In this document: one piece after another, positions 1-7,416 of the stretch
Position numbering within the stretch: position 1 is the stretch's first letter
Layout of the letters: the number at the start of each line of letters is the position of its first letter
Source: Sphingobacterium sp. SGR-19
GTDB lineage: Bacteria; Bacteroidota; Bacteroidia; Sphingobacteriales; Sphingobacteriaceae
Assembly: GCF_011043555.1 (NCBI RefSeq)
Contig: NZ_JAAKGS010000006.1
Span: forward strand, 62,001-126,000
Reading direction: 5' to 3'
DNA: 64,000 nt
Program-made: the position numbers and the translations under genes
The notes under the pieces: generated by a model
The model's input: the letters and a program-made list of their open reading frames with translations, nothing else
Database searches by the model: none
What the model was told of the DNA's origin: nothing

Positions 1-1
1 A

Positions 2-334
2 CTCATGAAAAACGGGGGACACATTGTCAATATAGGAAGTATGGGCGGTTTCCAAGGCTCCTCAAAATTTATAGGCCTTTCTGCTTACTCCACAAGCAAA
101 GGAGCATTGGCTACATTGACAGAATGCCTAGCAGAAGAATTTAAAGAGCAGAACATCAAAGTGAATTGTTTAGCATTAGGCTCTTCGCAGACGGAGATGT
201 TTGAAGAAGCCTTTCCCGGTATAGAGGCGGGCACGCTGGCTTTTGAAATGGGACGCTATATAGCCGATTTTGCACAAAACGGCCATAAATACTATAACGG
301 AAAAATATTACCGGTTGCTAATACAACTCCGTAA
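2..334 (+). CDS. Short-chain dehydrogenase/reductase, C-terminal part (cut by window edge)
   Basis: Only the last ~110 residues are present; the reading frame runs off the left edge, so the first visible Met (base 5) is not the start. The fragment holds the catalytic SDR signature: an Ser in NIGSMGG and the YSTSK (YxxxK) pair 16-20 residues later, followed by the usual helix and the VNCLALGSSQTEM segment after the active site. SDR enzymes are NAD(P)-dependent oxidoreductases; substrate cannot be told because the cofactor half is missing. The stop codon directly abuts the stop of the convergent hydrolase gene. Confidence 0.85.
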   Translation, partial: LMKNGGHIVNIGSMGGFQGSSKFIGLSAYSTSKGALATLTECLAEEFKEQNIKVNCLALGSSQTEMFEEAFPGIEAGTLAFEMGRYIADFAQNGHKYYNGKILPVANTTP

Positions 335-1690
335 TTAAATCTCTTTTATCCACTGTGCCAGATCCGATAGCACTTGCTCATTAAAAGTTTCTTCAATATC
401 AATGTATTCTGAAACGGCACCTGTTTCGGCTTTTTGAAATAGATGATTCAATCCGTCATATGCTTTTAGAAAATTCTTCTCATTTCTGGGCAGATGATCA
501 GTCAAGCTCTCTAAATTAGGTGCGAAAGGTACCTGCACGTCTTTTGTTCCAAAGGCGGCAAACACCGGAACATCGATTCTTTTGATAAACGGAACGGGAT
601 CTATACGCATAAAATAACGATAGGCCGGTAATACCATCATTTTTATTTCGTTTTTTTGGCTATCGGAAAGATCAGGTAATGGCGACGACATGTTTTCCAA
701 AATCTGGCGGTACGCATGCTCATCACCTAAATCACTTTTTACCGTAGCGAAATTTCGACGATTTACTTCTTTTGCTTCCCGAAGTTCTTCAGCAGACATC
801 CCCATAACTTTCCCGATCTCATAGGCCTGCAACACCATCAGCGAATCAATGGGTATCGCGGGAGCTCCTAAAAGACCTATAAAACCAACGTCAGCAGAAG
901 ATTCTCCAGCAATAAGTTCTGCAATAAGCGCTCCTTCACTATGTCCAATAATCCCCACTCGTGCGGGGTCTACTCTTTCTTGTTTTTGCAAAAACCCTAC
1001 CGCAGCAATAACATCACGACTGAAATCACCTATTGTGCTTTTTGGATAGTTTCCGGTAGAAGCACCGATGCCACGTTCGTCATACCTCAACACGACAATA
1101 CCTTGCTTTGTTAGATAATCGGCGATCACTTTAAAAGGTTTATGCCCCATGATTGTCTCGTCTCGATCCTGCGGCCCGCTCCCACTAACCAAGACAACAG
1201 CCGGTAATTTTTCGCCTTCACGAGGCGTTGTAATGGTTCCCGCCAGTTTAACATTATCGTATTCACTGGAAAACGTAACATTTAATGTATCATAACTATA
1301 CGGTGGCTCGGGCAGTTGTGGTCTCCGCCGTTTTGCGAGCGTATTCTCCGCTTTCGATAGACACATCGGAAATGTCATACCGTTTTGGGATACAACGCCT
1401 TCAATAAGTTCATTTGTTAACAACTTACCGTTATAGGTTAAGCCAATCGAAGCAATAGCTATCGATATGGAATCCTGCTCGATGTGGATTGCATTGACAG
1501 GAAGTTTAGCGTCTCCCTGCGCCGGGCTCTCCATCGTCCCTTTCCATGCCGAGGTGTTCTCCAAATGGAAAACAAGTGGTAGAGCAACACCCTGTACTTT
1601 TAGTTCCCCTTGCCAAGTTCCCTCAAATTTTTGCCCATATCCAAAACAGGATTGGAGCAACAGTAAGCTTAAAATAATAATATGCCTCAT
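335..1690 (-). CDS. Exported alpha/beta hydrolase (serine hydrolase, S9/S33-like)
   Basis: 451 residues. An N-terminal hydrophobic signal (residues 1-15, LLLLQSC, a possible lipobox with Cys15) points to export, perhaps as a lipoprotein. Residues ~20-125 form a beta-rich N-terminal domain; the hydrolase domain follows (~135-451) with VSGSGPQDRD (oxyanion region), GHSEGA (nucleophile Ser251 in GxSxG), a candidate Asp384 in FGTKDVQVP and His416 in DGLNHLF. These are the three residues of the family's catalytic triad. The substrate is unknown; such proteins are often annotated as exported peptidases/esterases. The gene is divergent from plsC and convergent with the SDR. Confidence 0.88.
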   Translation of the reverse strand: MRHIIILSLLLLQSCFGYGQKFEGTWQGELKVQGVALPLVFHLENTSAWKGTMESPAQGDAKLPVNAIHIEQDSISIAIASIGLTYNGKLLTNELIEGVVSQNGMTFPMCLSKAENTLAKRRRPQLPEPPYSYDTLNVTFSSEYDNVKLAGTITTPREGEKLPAVVLVSGSGPQDRDETIMGHKPFKVIADYLTKQGIVVLRYDERGIGASTGNYPKSTIGDFSRDVIAAVGFLQKQERVDPARVGIIGHSEGALIAELIAGESSADVGFIGLLGAPAIPIDSLMVLQAYEIGKVMGMSAEELREAKEVNRRNFATVKSDLGDEHAYRQILENMSSPLPDLSDSQKNEIKMMVLPAYRYFMRIDPVPFIKRIDVPVFAAFGTKDVQVPFAPNLESLTDHLPRNEKNFLKAYDGLNHLFQKAETGAVSEYIDIEETFNEQVLSDLAQWIKEI

Positions 1691-1757
1691 GTAATTTGAT
1701 TCTTCCCTCCTCTACCAAAACGGATGCCAACCTTTCCCCAAACTCATCCAATAATAG

Positions 1758-1765
1758 TATATTTG
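1758..1765 (+). promoter_or_regulatory. Promoter -7 element (TAnnTTTG) for plsC
   Basis: TATATTTG is an exact match to the Bacteroidota -7 element TAnnTTTG. It lies 15 bases before the ATG at 1781 and downstream of the earlier in-frame ATG at 1724, which is the main reason for choosing the later start. Confidence 0.55.
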
Positions 1766-1780
1766 CAAAATTTTAGTCAA

Positions 1781-2518
1781 ATGAGAAAAGCACTTGGTTA
1801 TATACTTACGTCTCTATTTTATATCTGCTTTGCTGTGTCATTGCTAATTTTTCATCCCATTCAATGGCTTTGTTTTAAGCTTGGCGGATATGCTGCGCAC
1901 AAAAAAAGCGTCGATCTTTTAAATGGTTTTTTGGTTGCCTGTAACTACACGCTATTTAATCGAACAAGATTTATCGATAACAAAAGCATTCCGACGGGAA
2001 GACCGATTATTTTTGTTGCCAATCACCAAAGTACATTTGACATTCCTCCCATGATATATTTTTTACGGCGGTTCCACGGAAAATTCATTTCCAAAATTGA
2101 ATTGGCCAAAGCAGGAATCCCAAGCATATCATACAATCTAGTACATGGTGGCGCAGCGAACATAGATCGTAAAGACCCAAAGCAATCTATTGCCGAAATT
2201 TTAAAACTGGCTAACAACATGAAAACCAAAAACTGGTCAGCTTTTATTTTTCCAGAAGGAACGCGCACAAAAACAGGTAAAATGAAAGCTTTTTCTGTAG
2301 GAGGAATCGCGACCCTTTTGAAAAAGAACCCCAATGCACTCGTAGTTCCCATTGCTATTAAAGGCTCTTATTTAATGGTAAAATACGGGATGTTTCCATT
2401 ACGCCCCTTCACCTCCATGAGCTGGGAAGTATTAAACCCGTTGGATACGACCGGGCTGAATGCTGAGGAGATTGTCAAGAAAGCTGAAGAGGTTATCAAA
2501 GAAAAAGTAGAAGCTTAA
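1781..2518 (+). CDS. plsC: 1-acyl-sn-glycerol-3-phosphate acyltransferase (PlsC family)
   Basis: Transfers an acyl chain to lysophosphatidic acid, giving phosphatidic acid for membrane lipid synthesis. With the start at 1781 it has 245 residues, a normal length, with a hydrophobic segment at ~7-30 that anchors it to the inner membrane. The acyltransferase motifs are clear: NHQSTFD (HX4D, His82/Asp87), an IDR motif near residue 128-130, and FPEGTRT around Glu159. An in-frame ATG 57 bases upstream would add a poorly fitting 19-residue extension and lies before the promoter element, so it was rejected. Divergent from the hydrolase gene. Confidence 0.93.
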   Translation: MRKALGYILTSLFYICFAVSLLIFHPIQWLCFKLGGYAAHKKSVDLLNGFLVACNYTLFNRTRFIDNKSIPTGRPIIFVANHQSTFDIPPMIYFLRRFHGKFISKIELAKAGIPSISYNLVHGGAANIDRKDPKQSIAEILKLANNMKTKNWSAFIFPEGTRTKTGKMKAFSVGGIATLLKKNPNALVVPIAIKGSYLMVKYGMFPLRPFTSMSWEVLNPLDTTGLNAEEIVKKAEEVIKEKVEA

Positions 2519-2523
2519 TTAAG

Positions 2524-3663
2524 TTAATTGACCTTTCTGCCCTTCCAATCGTATTTTCCAACATTGCCTGCTACCCCTATATATACAAGGTAAACGGCAT
2601 GAATAAATGACAACGGGAACAAATTCGCCAACAAAACATGTCTATTTACAAGACCACAAAGTGGATAAATAAAGGCCAATTCCGCAAGCACTTTCATTCC
2701 AAACGCCACGAGGAACAACACATTGACATTCGGTAAATCAATAACAAACTGTATTAACCCCGCAATTAACGACAAATTGAACAACCATATACTAACGCCT
2801 AACCAGACGACTCGCTTGTCTCTATATTTTGTACTTTTGGAGGCCCAACGTCTCCGTTGACTGATAAATCCGGAAAGAGTAGCTTTTGCATCGGTGTATA
2901 CGATAGCTTCTTTCGATTTGCAGAACCCTATTTTTTCTGCGTATTTTTCTGCAACCTTATGTAAGAACAATTCATCATCACCGGAAGCAAGATTATCTAT
3001 ACCATTAAAACCACCCATTTCGTAGAACAAATCTCGTCGATACGCGAGATTCGCTCCGTTACAAGTCGTCGGATTCTTATTGCCAATACCAGCTGCTCCT
3101 AAACCGATAAGATATAAAAACTCTAACGTCTGAAATCGTTCGAAATAGCTTTTCTCTTCGGAGTAAGCTACAGGCGACGAAACCATATAAGCACCTGTTT
3201 CCTCAAAATAACTAACCACTGTACGTAGCCAGCTTGTTCCCATACGGCAATCTGCATCGGTGGTCACAATGATTTCGCCTGAAGCTTGTGCTATGGCGCG
3301 GCTAATCGCCAGCTTTTTATAGGAATTTAACTTATCGCCCTCATTCAATTGCAATAAAGTAACACCTCGTGAGGCATAAGATGCGACTATCGCTGCCGTA
3401 TTATCAGTCGAATGGTCATCCACAACAATAATCTGCAAAATTTCCTTTGGGAAGTCCTGATTGACGATACAATCTAAAGTACGGGCTATATTATCTTCTT
3501 CATTCCGGGCGGCAATCAGCACCGAAATCGGTGTACGGACAGTTGTGTGCCCGGGTTTAAAATAAGGAATTTGCATCCATCCGCGTAGCATGTAAAATAC
3601 TAAAACGACATACACTACCGTCATAATGACGAGAAATATATCAAGACTTGTTGCCACCCACAT
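2524..3663 (-). CDS. Membrane-bound family 2 glycosyltransferase
   Basis: 379 residues: an N-terminal membrane segment (~5-27), a GT-A glycosyltransferase domain (~44-280), and two or more C-terminal membrane segments (~285-370). Visible motifs are VDDHS (Asp82-Asp83), TDAD (metal-binding Asp136/Asp138), GDDE (residues 228-231) and QRRRW (269-273), the set seen in processive or polyisoprenyl-linked GT2 enzymes. The acceptor is unknown. Its first 23 bases overlap the end of the upstream membrane-protein gene, so the two are translationally coupled and probably act together on one membrane glycoconjugate. Confidence 0.88.
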   Translation of the reverse strand: MWVATSLDIFLVIMTVVYVVLVFYMLRGWMQIPYFKPGHTTVRTPISVLIAARNEEDNIARTLDCIVNQDFPKEILQIIVVDDHSTDNTAAIVASYASRGVTLLQLNEGDKLNSYKKLAISRAIAQASGEIIVTTDADCRMGTSWLRTVVSYFEETGAYMVSSPVAYSEEKSYFERFQTLEFLYLIGLGAAGIGNKNPTTCNGANLAYRRDLFYEMGGFNGIDNLASGDDELFLHKVAEKYAEKIGFCKSKEAIVYTDAKATLSGFISQRRRWASKSTKYRDKRVVWLGVSIWLFNLSLIAGLIQFVIDLPNVNVLFLVAFGMKVLAELAFIYPLCGLVNRHVLLANLFPLSFIHAVYLVYIGVAGNVGKYDWKGRKVN

Positions 3664-4636
3664 AATTTACATTTAAGACAAATATGGAACCCATAATAGC
3701 TGGCAGGATAAGGTTGACAAACCAGATACAAGAAACAATCGCCATTACCGCTATTTCTTGTGTGGTGATATAACTATACAAATTGCTTGCAACGAAACTG
3801 CGTACACTAAAATCAAAGATATCGAGCGATGGAACGGCGGATTGGACAAAAAACAAAATGAATATCATCAATACCATCGAAACAAAAGGCAACCCGGGCA
3901 GAAAGACCAGCATCAGTACGATATATTGCGACGTAAATATGACGAAACGCAACAATGAAAGGAGCAATACATGCCAAAGTTCACGCATCGTAAAATTCTC
4001 CAGTATCGAAAAGAATGGCTTTATCTTACGCAAAAACGCAAATTTCCCAACTAGATAATCCACCCAATGCACGTTAAAATAAAAAACAACAAATGCAACG
4101 GCGTAAATTGCCGCCAATAACCAAACCCCAAATTTGACACTATCTGGTGTCGGTAGGTAAGTAGAAACAAACCAGGCGACACTTAAAGAACCAAATACAC
4201 TCGTAAGAACCAGCTGGGCAAACAACCCAACTCCCATCGCTATTGCGCCTCTCGCTCTACTGCGCGGCTTCAAAAGAAGAATACGACCTCCGTATTCGCC
4301 GATTCTATTTGGTGTGAATATCGCCCATGTAAGCCCGCAAAAGACTGATTTTATAGCTTTTCCCCAACTAATCAACTCGATCCGTCGACTGAGATACTTC
4401 CATTTGACGATTTCAATCGCCCAATTCATTAACATCATCAGCACAACAACGGCTAGCGTCACACGGACTGTCCATGAATCTATACTTTGCAATAACATCT
4501 TAAATTCCCCGAGGTTCTGCTGGTTGTTGACCTTAGAAACTATGAACCAGGTCGCCAATCCTATAATTGACAACTTAATTCCTAGATTCAGATATTTCTT
4601 TTGCTGCTTCGTCAACTGCTTAAAATAAAAGCACAA
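3641..4636 (-). CDS. LPG-synthase/AglD-type (UPF0104) integral membrane protein
   Basis: 331 residues, very hydrophobic, with about eight predicted membrane spans and a basic cytoplasmic N-terminus (KQLTKQQKKYLNLG). The segment TWAIFTPNRIGEYGGRILLLK is typical of the lysylphosphatidylglycerol synthase membrane-domain/AglD family; there is no aminoacyl-transferase domain, so it is not MprF itself. Members are often paired with glycosyltransferases and are suspected to move lipid-linked substrates; that role is inference. It is the first gene of a two-gene operon with the glycosyltransferase. Confidence 0.8.
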   Translation of the reverse strand: MCFYFKQLTKQQKKYLNLGIKLSIIGLATWFIVSKVNNQQNLGEFKMLLQSIDSWTVRVTLAVVVLMMLMNWAIEIVKWKYLSRRIELISWGKAIKSVFCGLTWAIFTPNRIGEYGGRILLLKPRSRARGAIAMGVGLFAQLVLTSVFGSLSVAWFVSTYLPTPDSVKFGVWLLAAIYAVAFVVFYFNVHWVDYLVGKFAFLRKIKPFFSILENFTMRELWHVLLLSLLRFVIFTSQYIVLMLVFLPGLPFVSMVLMIFILFFVQSAVPSLDIFDFSVRSFVASNLYSYITTQEIAVMAIVSCIWFVNLILPAIMGSIFVLNVNYVGGNKS

Positions 4637-4655
4637 TGTTACTAAATTTTCACTA

Positions 4656-4672
4656 GAATAAATCGTTTATTC
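4656..4672. repeat. Short inverted repeat upstream of the UPF0104 gene
   Basis: GAATAAA-TCG-TTTATTC is a perfect 7-base inverted repeat 20 bases upstream of the minus-strand start. It is a possible operator or 5' hairpin; no regulator is implied by the sequence. Confidence 0.4.
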
Positions 4673-4714
4673 ATTACCTTGTCAAGGATTACCTTCAGTG
4701 AGCTCTCATTGGTA

Positions 4715-4800
4715 GGTTTCGCTTTTAAACCTGCTCCTCGCAAGCTGGGATCCGCTTCGCGTTGCTCGCCGCTCTAAGGCTTGCTCCCCAGTAAACTTAA
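4715..4800. other. GC-rich, dyad-containing patch in the intergenic region before ruvC
   Basis: In an otherwise AT-rich gap, about 60 bases are strongly GC-rich. They carry a GGTTT/AAACC hairpin (4715-4731) and GCAAGC at 4740-4745 mirrored by GCTTGC at 4779-4784. No coding frame or known element was recognised. Confidence 0.35.
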
Positions 4801-4858
4801 ATCACGAATCGAGGTCATGTGTAGCACCTAGTTAAACTTAAAATCGTAATATTGCAAC

Positions 4859-5422
4859 ATGCAAAGAGAGAAGGCTAAAGAACGTATCATTTTGGGAATT
4901 GATCCCGGAACTGTTGTTATGGGTTATGGGTTGGTGAAGCAGACGGGACAAAAAATATCACTTTTAAGCCTGGGCGTAGTCAAAATGGGACATTTGGACG
5001 ATCAAGGATTAAAACTCCAGCGTATCTTTAAGAAAACCATGTCCCTTATACAAGAATACCAGCCGGATTGCGTCGCACTGGAAGCACCTTTCTATGGAAA
5101 AAATATTCAAGTTATGCTAAAACTCGGAAGGGCGCAGGGTGTTGCAATGGCAGCTGCGCTGAGTGTAGACATTCCTATCTTTGAATACTCCCCACGTAAG
5201 ATAAAGCAATCTGTCACCGGAAATGGTAGCGCCAGCAAGGAACAGGTAGCTGCTATGCTAAAAACGATCCTAAAATTTAATGAGACCCCCGAATTCTTGG
5301 ATGCGACAGATGGACTGGCCGTCGCAGTATGTCATGCATTCCAGCAAAATAGCAGTGTGGAGAAAAAGAGCTACTCGGGTTGGGAAGCCTTTGTAAAAGA
5401 CAATCAACGTAGGCTACGCTAA
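4859..5422 (+). CDS. ruvC: Crossover junction endodeoxyribonuclease RuvC
   Basis: Resolves Holliday junctions during recombination, working with RuvAB. 187 residues, normal for the family. The RNase H-fold active site is complete: Asp15 in GIDPGT, Glu75 in VALEAPF, and Asp148 and Asp151 in DATDGLAVA. A near-match to the promoter -7 element (TAATATTG, 4848-4855) ends three bases before the ATG, so the mRNA may have little or no leader. The stop codon lies one base from the end of the convergent gene. Confidence 0.96.
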   Translation: MQREKAKERIILGIDPGTVVMGYGLVKQTGQKISLLSLGVVKMGHLDDQGLKLQRIFKKTMSLIQEYQPDCVALEAPFYGKNIQVMLKLGRAQGVAMAAALSVDIPIFEYSPRKIKQSVTGNGSASKEQVAAMLKTILKFNETPEFLDATDGLAVAVCHAFQQNSSVEKKSYSGWEAFVKDNQRRLR

Positions 5423-5423
5423 A

Positions 5424-6470
5424 TTAGAGCTTCACCTGCCGAATGACATTCTTCACATTAAGCTCCACAATATCTGTCATGGATTTACAATCCAGATAGG
5501 CCTCATTATTATAAAATGCCCCGTATCCTTCTCTTAATCTTTTAATGTTTTCAGGTGTAGATAGTTCCTGCAATTTCGAAGCGTCTCGCAGATCTTTAAT
5601 CCGATGTCGTTCGCTCCGTACTCGGTGCACAATAGACGAGCACTCTTCCTGTTGATATTGTAGCACAGTTTTTTCATTTAAATGCTCCATCGCCAATTTC
5701 ACATATGGAAAATTCTCCTTAAAATACTGGGGCATGTATACTTTTGGGTTGCCTTCATAAAACTGCTGATCAAAATCAATCGCCCGGATACGGAACTGAA
5801 AATCATCGAAATCCGGCGTAATCTGCATAACAAAGTTATATGCACGCATATCCCCAAGCAGGGAAATAATACAACGTTCATTAAACTTCACAAATTCCTT
5901 TGCGATACGGGTTTGGTTATACTCCGGATTATGTATGCCAAATTTATTGAACACATCACCCGGTATACCAACTATATGCTCCTCAACTAATGTATCACGG
6001 TCTACAAGATAGTTTACTTGATTAGGTGAAAGAATCTCCTCTAGTTCCAGCCCATATATCCGGGAGGCGTCTGCCTGTTTGATATAAAAATAATCGTACA
6101 CATCGTTTAGCCTATTGATAATGCGCACCCGGAAAGGCTTCGTATTTCCGAACGAACAATACTCTATTCTATCGATGATCTTATGCTCTACAATACGCGT
6201 ATTACCCGATGCTTTAAGTTTCGCATATACCACCCTTAACGCGTCATATAGCTGATCTTGCAAATGAGGTGGATACAACGGCGTTTCCCAGAACGTATCG
6301 TTCCCATACTTATCCATCACGGGTACTGTTTCCGAAAAATTCAACAGCTCACTGTATGCCAAGGGCAACTTAGCATCCCGCTGATACATACGTAGGTATT
6401 TGTTGAGCCCTGTACCTACCGGATAAATCGGCTTTTTGCGCGATATTTTGACATCTTCAATTTCCATCAC
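5424..6470 (-). CDS. Conserved-looking hypothetical protein with possible protein-kinase-like core
   Basis: 348 residues, no signal peptide or membrane span; not recognised as a named family. Seen directly: FYIKQ (Lys131), then LELEEIL (Glu144/145), a hinge-like LVEEHIVG (161-168), GDMRAYNF (Asp207, Asn212) and RAIDFDQ (Asp232). In protein and aminoglycoside kinases the order is beta3 Lys, helix-C Glu, hinge, catalytic Asp with metal-binding Asn five residues later, then DFG Asp. The same order and near-normal spacing here suggest a kinase-like fold, which is inference from motifs only. The C-terminal third is helical and charged. Single-gene unit, convergent with ruvC. Confidence 0.75.
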   Translation of the reverse strand: MMEIEDVKISRKKPIYPVGTGLNKYLRMYQRDAKLPLAYSELLNFSETVPVMDKYGNDTFWETPLYPPHLQDQLYDALRVVYAKLKASGNTRIVEHKIIDRIEYCSFGNTKPFRVRIINRLNDVYDYFYIKQADASRIYGLELEEILSPNQVNYLVDRDTLVEEHIVGIPGDVFNKFGIHNPEYNQTRIAKEFVKFNERCIISLLGDMRAYNFVMQITPDFDDFQFRIRAIDFDQQFYEGNPKVYMPQYFKENFPYVKLAMEHLNEKTVLQYQQEECSSIVHRVRSERHRIKDLRDASKLQELSTPENIKRLREGYGAFYNNEAYLDCKSMTDIVELNVKNVIRQVKL

Positions 6471-6898
6471 GGGTATTTTTCGAAAAATACAAAATTTAGG
6501 TCAAAGAAGTTTATTTTATTTTTTTGTGTTCTTATTTCTACAAAACGGGAGAAAATAGAACATTTACAATAAATGGACGATTTGTTGTAAAAAATAAAAT
6601 TATATTAGGAAAATACTTAGTATTTTTACAAAAAGATTAAAAAAAGTATAGGCACGAGGTTCAAAAGAGGTAGCATATAAATGAAGAAACTCCCCGGGGA
6701 GAGGAGTTTCTTACGCTAACCAATTATAAACCTATGTTATTTTGAGGGAAGTAACATGCTATTCTGTAAAAAAGTTCTTTTTCAATCCCTTTTTGTTAAT
6801 ACAAATATATAAATACATCAAAATATCTGAAAATTTTATTTTATTTTTATACAAATTTCAAAATATAGGTAATTTTTTAATGAAAAACACTGTTTTTT
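6471..6898. other. 428-base AT-rich intergenic region with structured leader-like segment
   Basis: The region between two divergent genes is very AT-rich at both ends. Its middle (about 6650-6760) holds a perfect 10-base stem-loop, a 12-codon ORF through that stem, and a second weak dyad (ATGTTA 6734-6739 / TAACAT 6752-6757). Another dyad, AAAATAC-TTA-GTATTTT, lies near 6619-6636. No tRNA or recognised riboswitch was seen. Confidence 0.5.
6681..6719 (+). other. Possible 12-codon leader ORF spanning a strong hairpin
   Basis: Frame reads MKKLPGERSFLR then TAA. The same bases form a hairpin: AAGAAACTCC (6684-6693) pairs perfectly with GGAGTTTCTT (6703-6712). No U-run follows, so it is not a simple terminator. 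Coding status is unproven. Confidence 0.35.
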
Positions 6899-7369
6899 AT
6901 GGATAAAAAGTATTCAAATTACGATTTAGACAATCTAGACATACAAATTTTGTCTATTTTAATGGAAAACGCATCAATTCCATACACAGAAATAGCTAAA
7001 AAACTAATAGTTTCTGGAGGAACAATCCATGTAAGGATGAAAAAGATGGAAGAGTTGGGAATAATCAAGGGCTCTCAGCTTATTGTCAACCCACAAAAAG
7101 TAGGTTTTGATATTACGGCTTTCTTAGGGATTTATTTAGAGAAAGGTTCCCAGTATTCTGATGCTGTAAAACAACTACAGGACATCAAAGAGGTCGTTGA
7201 ACTACATTATTGTACTGGGCAATACAGTATGTTTGCTAAGATTGTATGTCGAGATACCGCACACCTACGTAAAGTATTAAACGAAGACATCCAATCCTTG
7301 ACAGGTATTCAGCGGACAGAAACTATTATTTCGCTTGAAGAAAGCATAAAAAGGCAAATAACTTTGTAA
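6899..7369 (+). CDS. Lrp/AsnC-family transcriptional regulator
   Basis: 156 residues. N-terminal helix-turn-helix (about residues 10-55; LDIQILSILMENASIPYTEIA then the recognition helix VSGGTIHVRMKKMEELGII), followed by the RAM/AsnC ligand-binding domain (~70-150) with the usual GIYLEKGSQY and CTGQYSMFAKIVC segments. Members bind amino acids and assemble as octamers that act as global or local regulators. It is convergent with the arginine operon and shares its terminator, so a role in amino-acid control is plausible but not shown. It starts at the first ATG after a long AT-rich leader. Confidence 0.93.
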   Translation: MDKKYSNYDLDNLDIQILSILMENASIPYTEIAKKLIVSGGTIHVRMKKMEELGIIKGSQLIVNPQKVGFDITAFLGIYLEKGSQYSDAVKQLQDIKEVVELHYCTGQYSMFAKIVCRDTAHLRKVLNEDIQSLTGIQRTETIISLEESIKRQITL

Positions 7370-7416
7370 AAAAGAGAAAAAGTGACCGAATTCGGTCACT
7401 TTTTCTCTTTTTTACA
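7365..7416. terminator. Bidirectional terminator, 52-base perfect palindrome
   Basis: Two 26-base arms meet at GAA|TTC (7390/7391) without a mismatch. The core GTGACCGAA/TTCGGTCAC is flanked by A-rich and T-rich tracts, giving an intrinsic terminator on each strand. The palindrome covers the stop codons of both the Lrp-type gene and argE. Confidence 0.93.

Noticed and set aside
1724..1780. Upstream extension of plsC
   Set aside because: Starts before the -7 element and precedes the membrane segment with a non-matching sequence.
3758..4058. Two overlapping plus-strand reading frames inside the UPF0104 gene
   Set aside because: Both are antisense to a clear membrane-protein gene and have no family features.
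6684..6712. Hairpin read as a terminator
   Set aside because: No T-run follows and no gene ends just before it on the plus strand, so it is kept as a leader-type structure instead.
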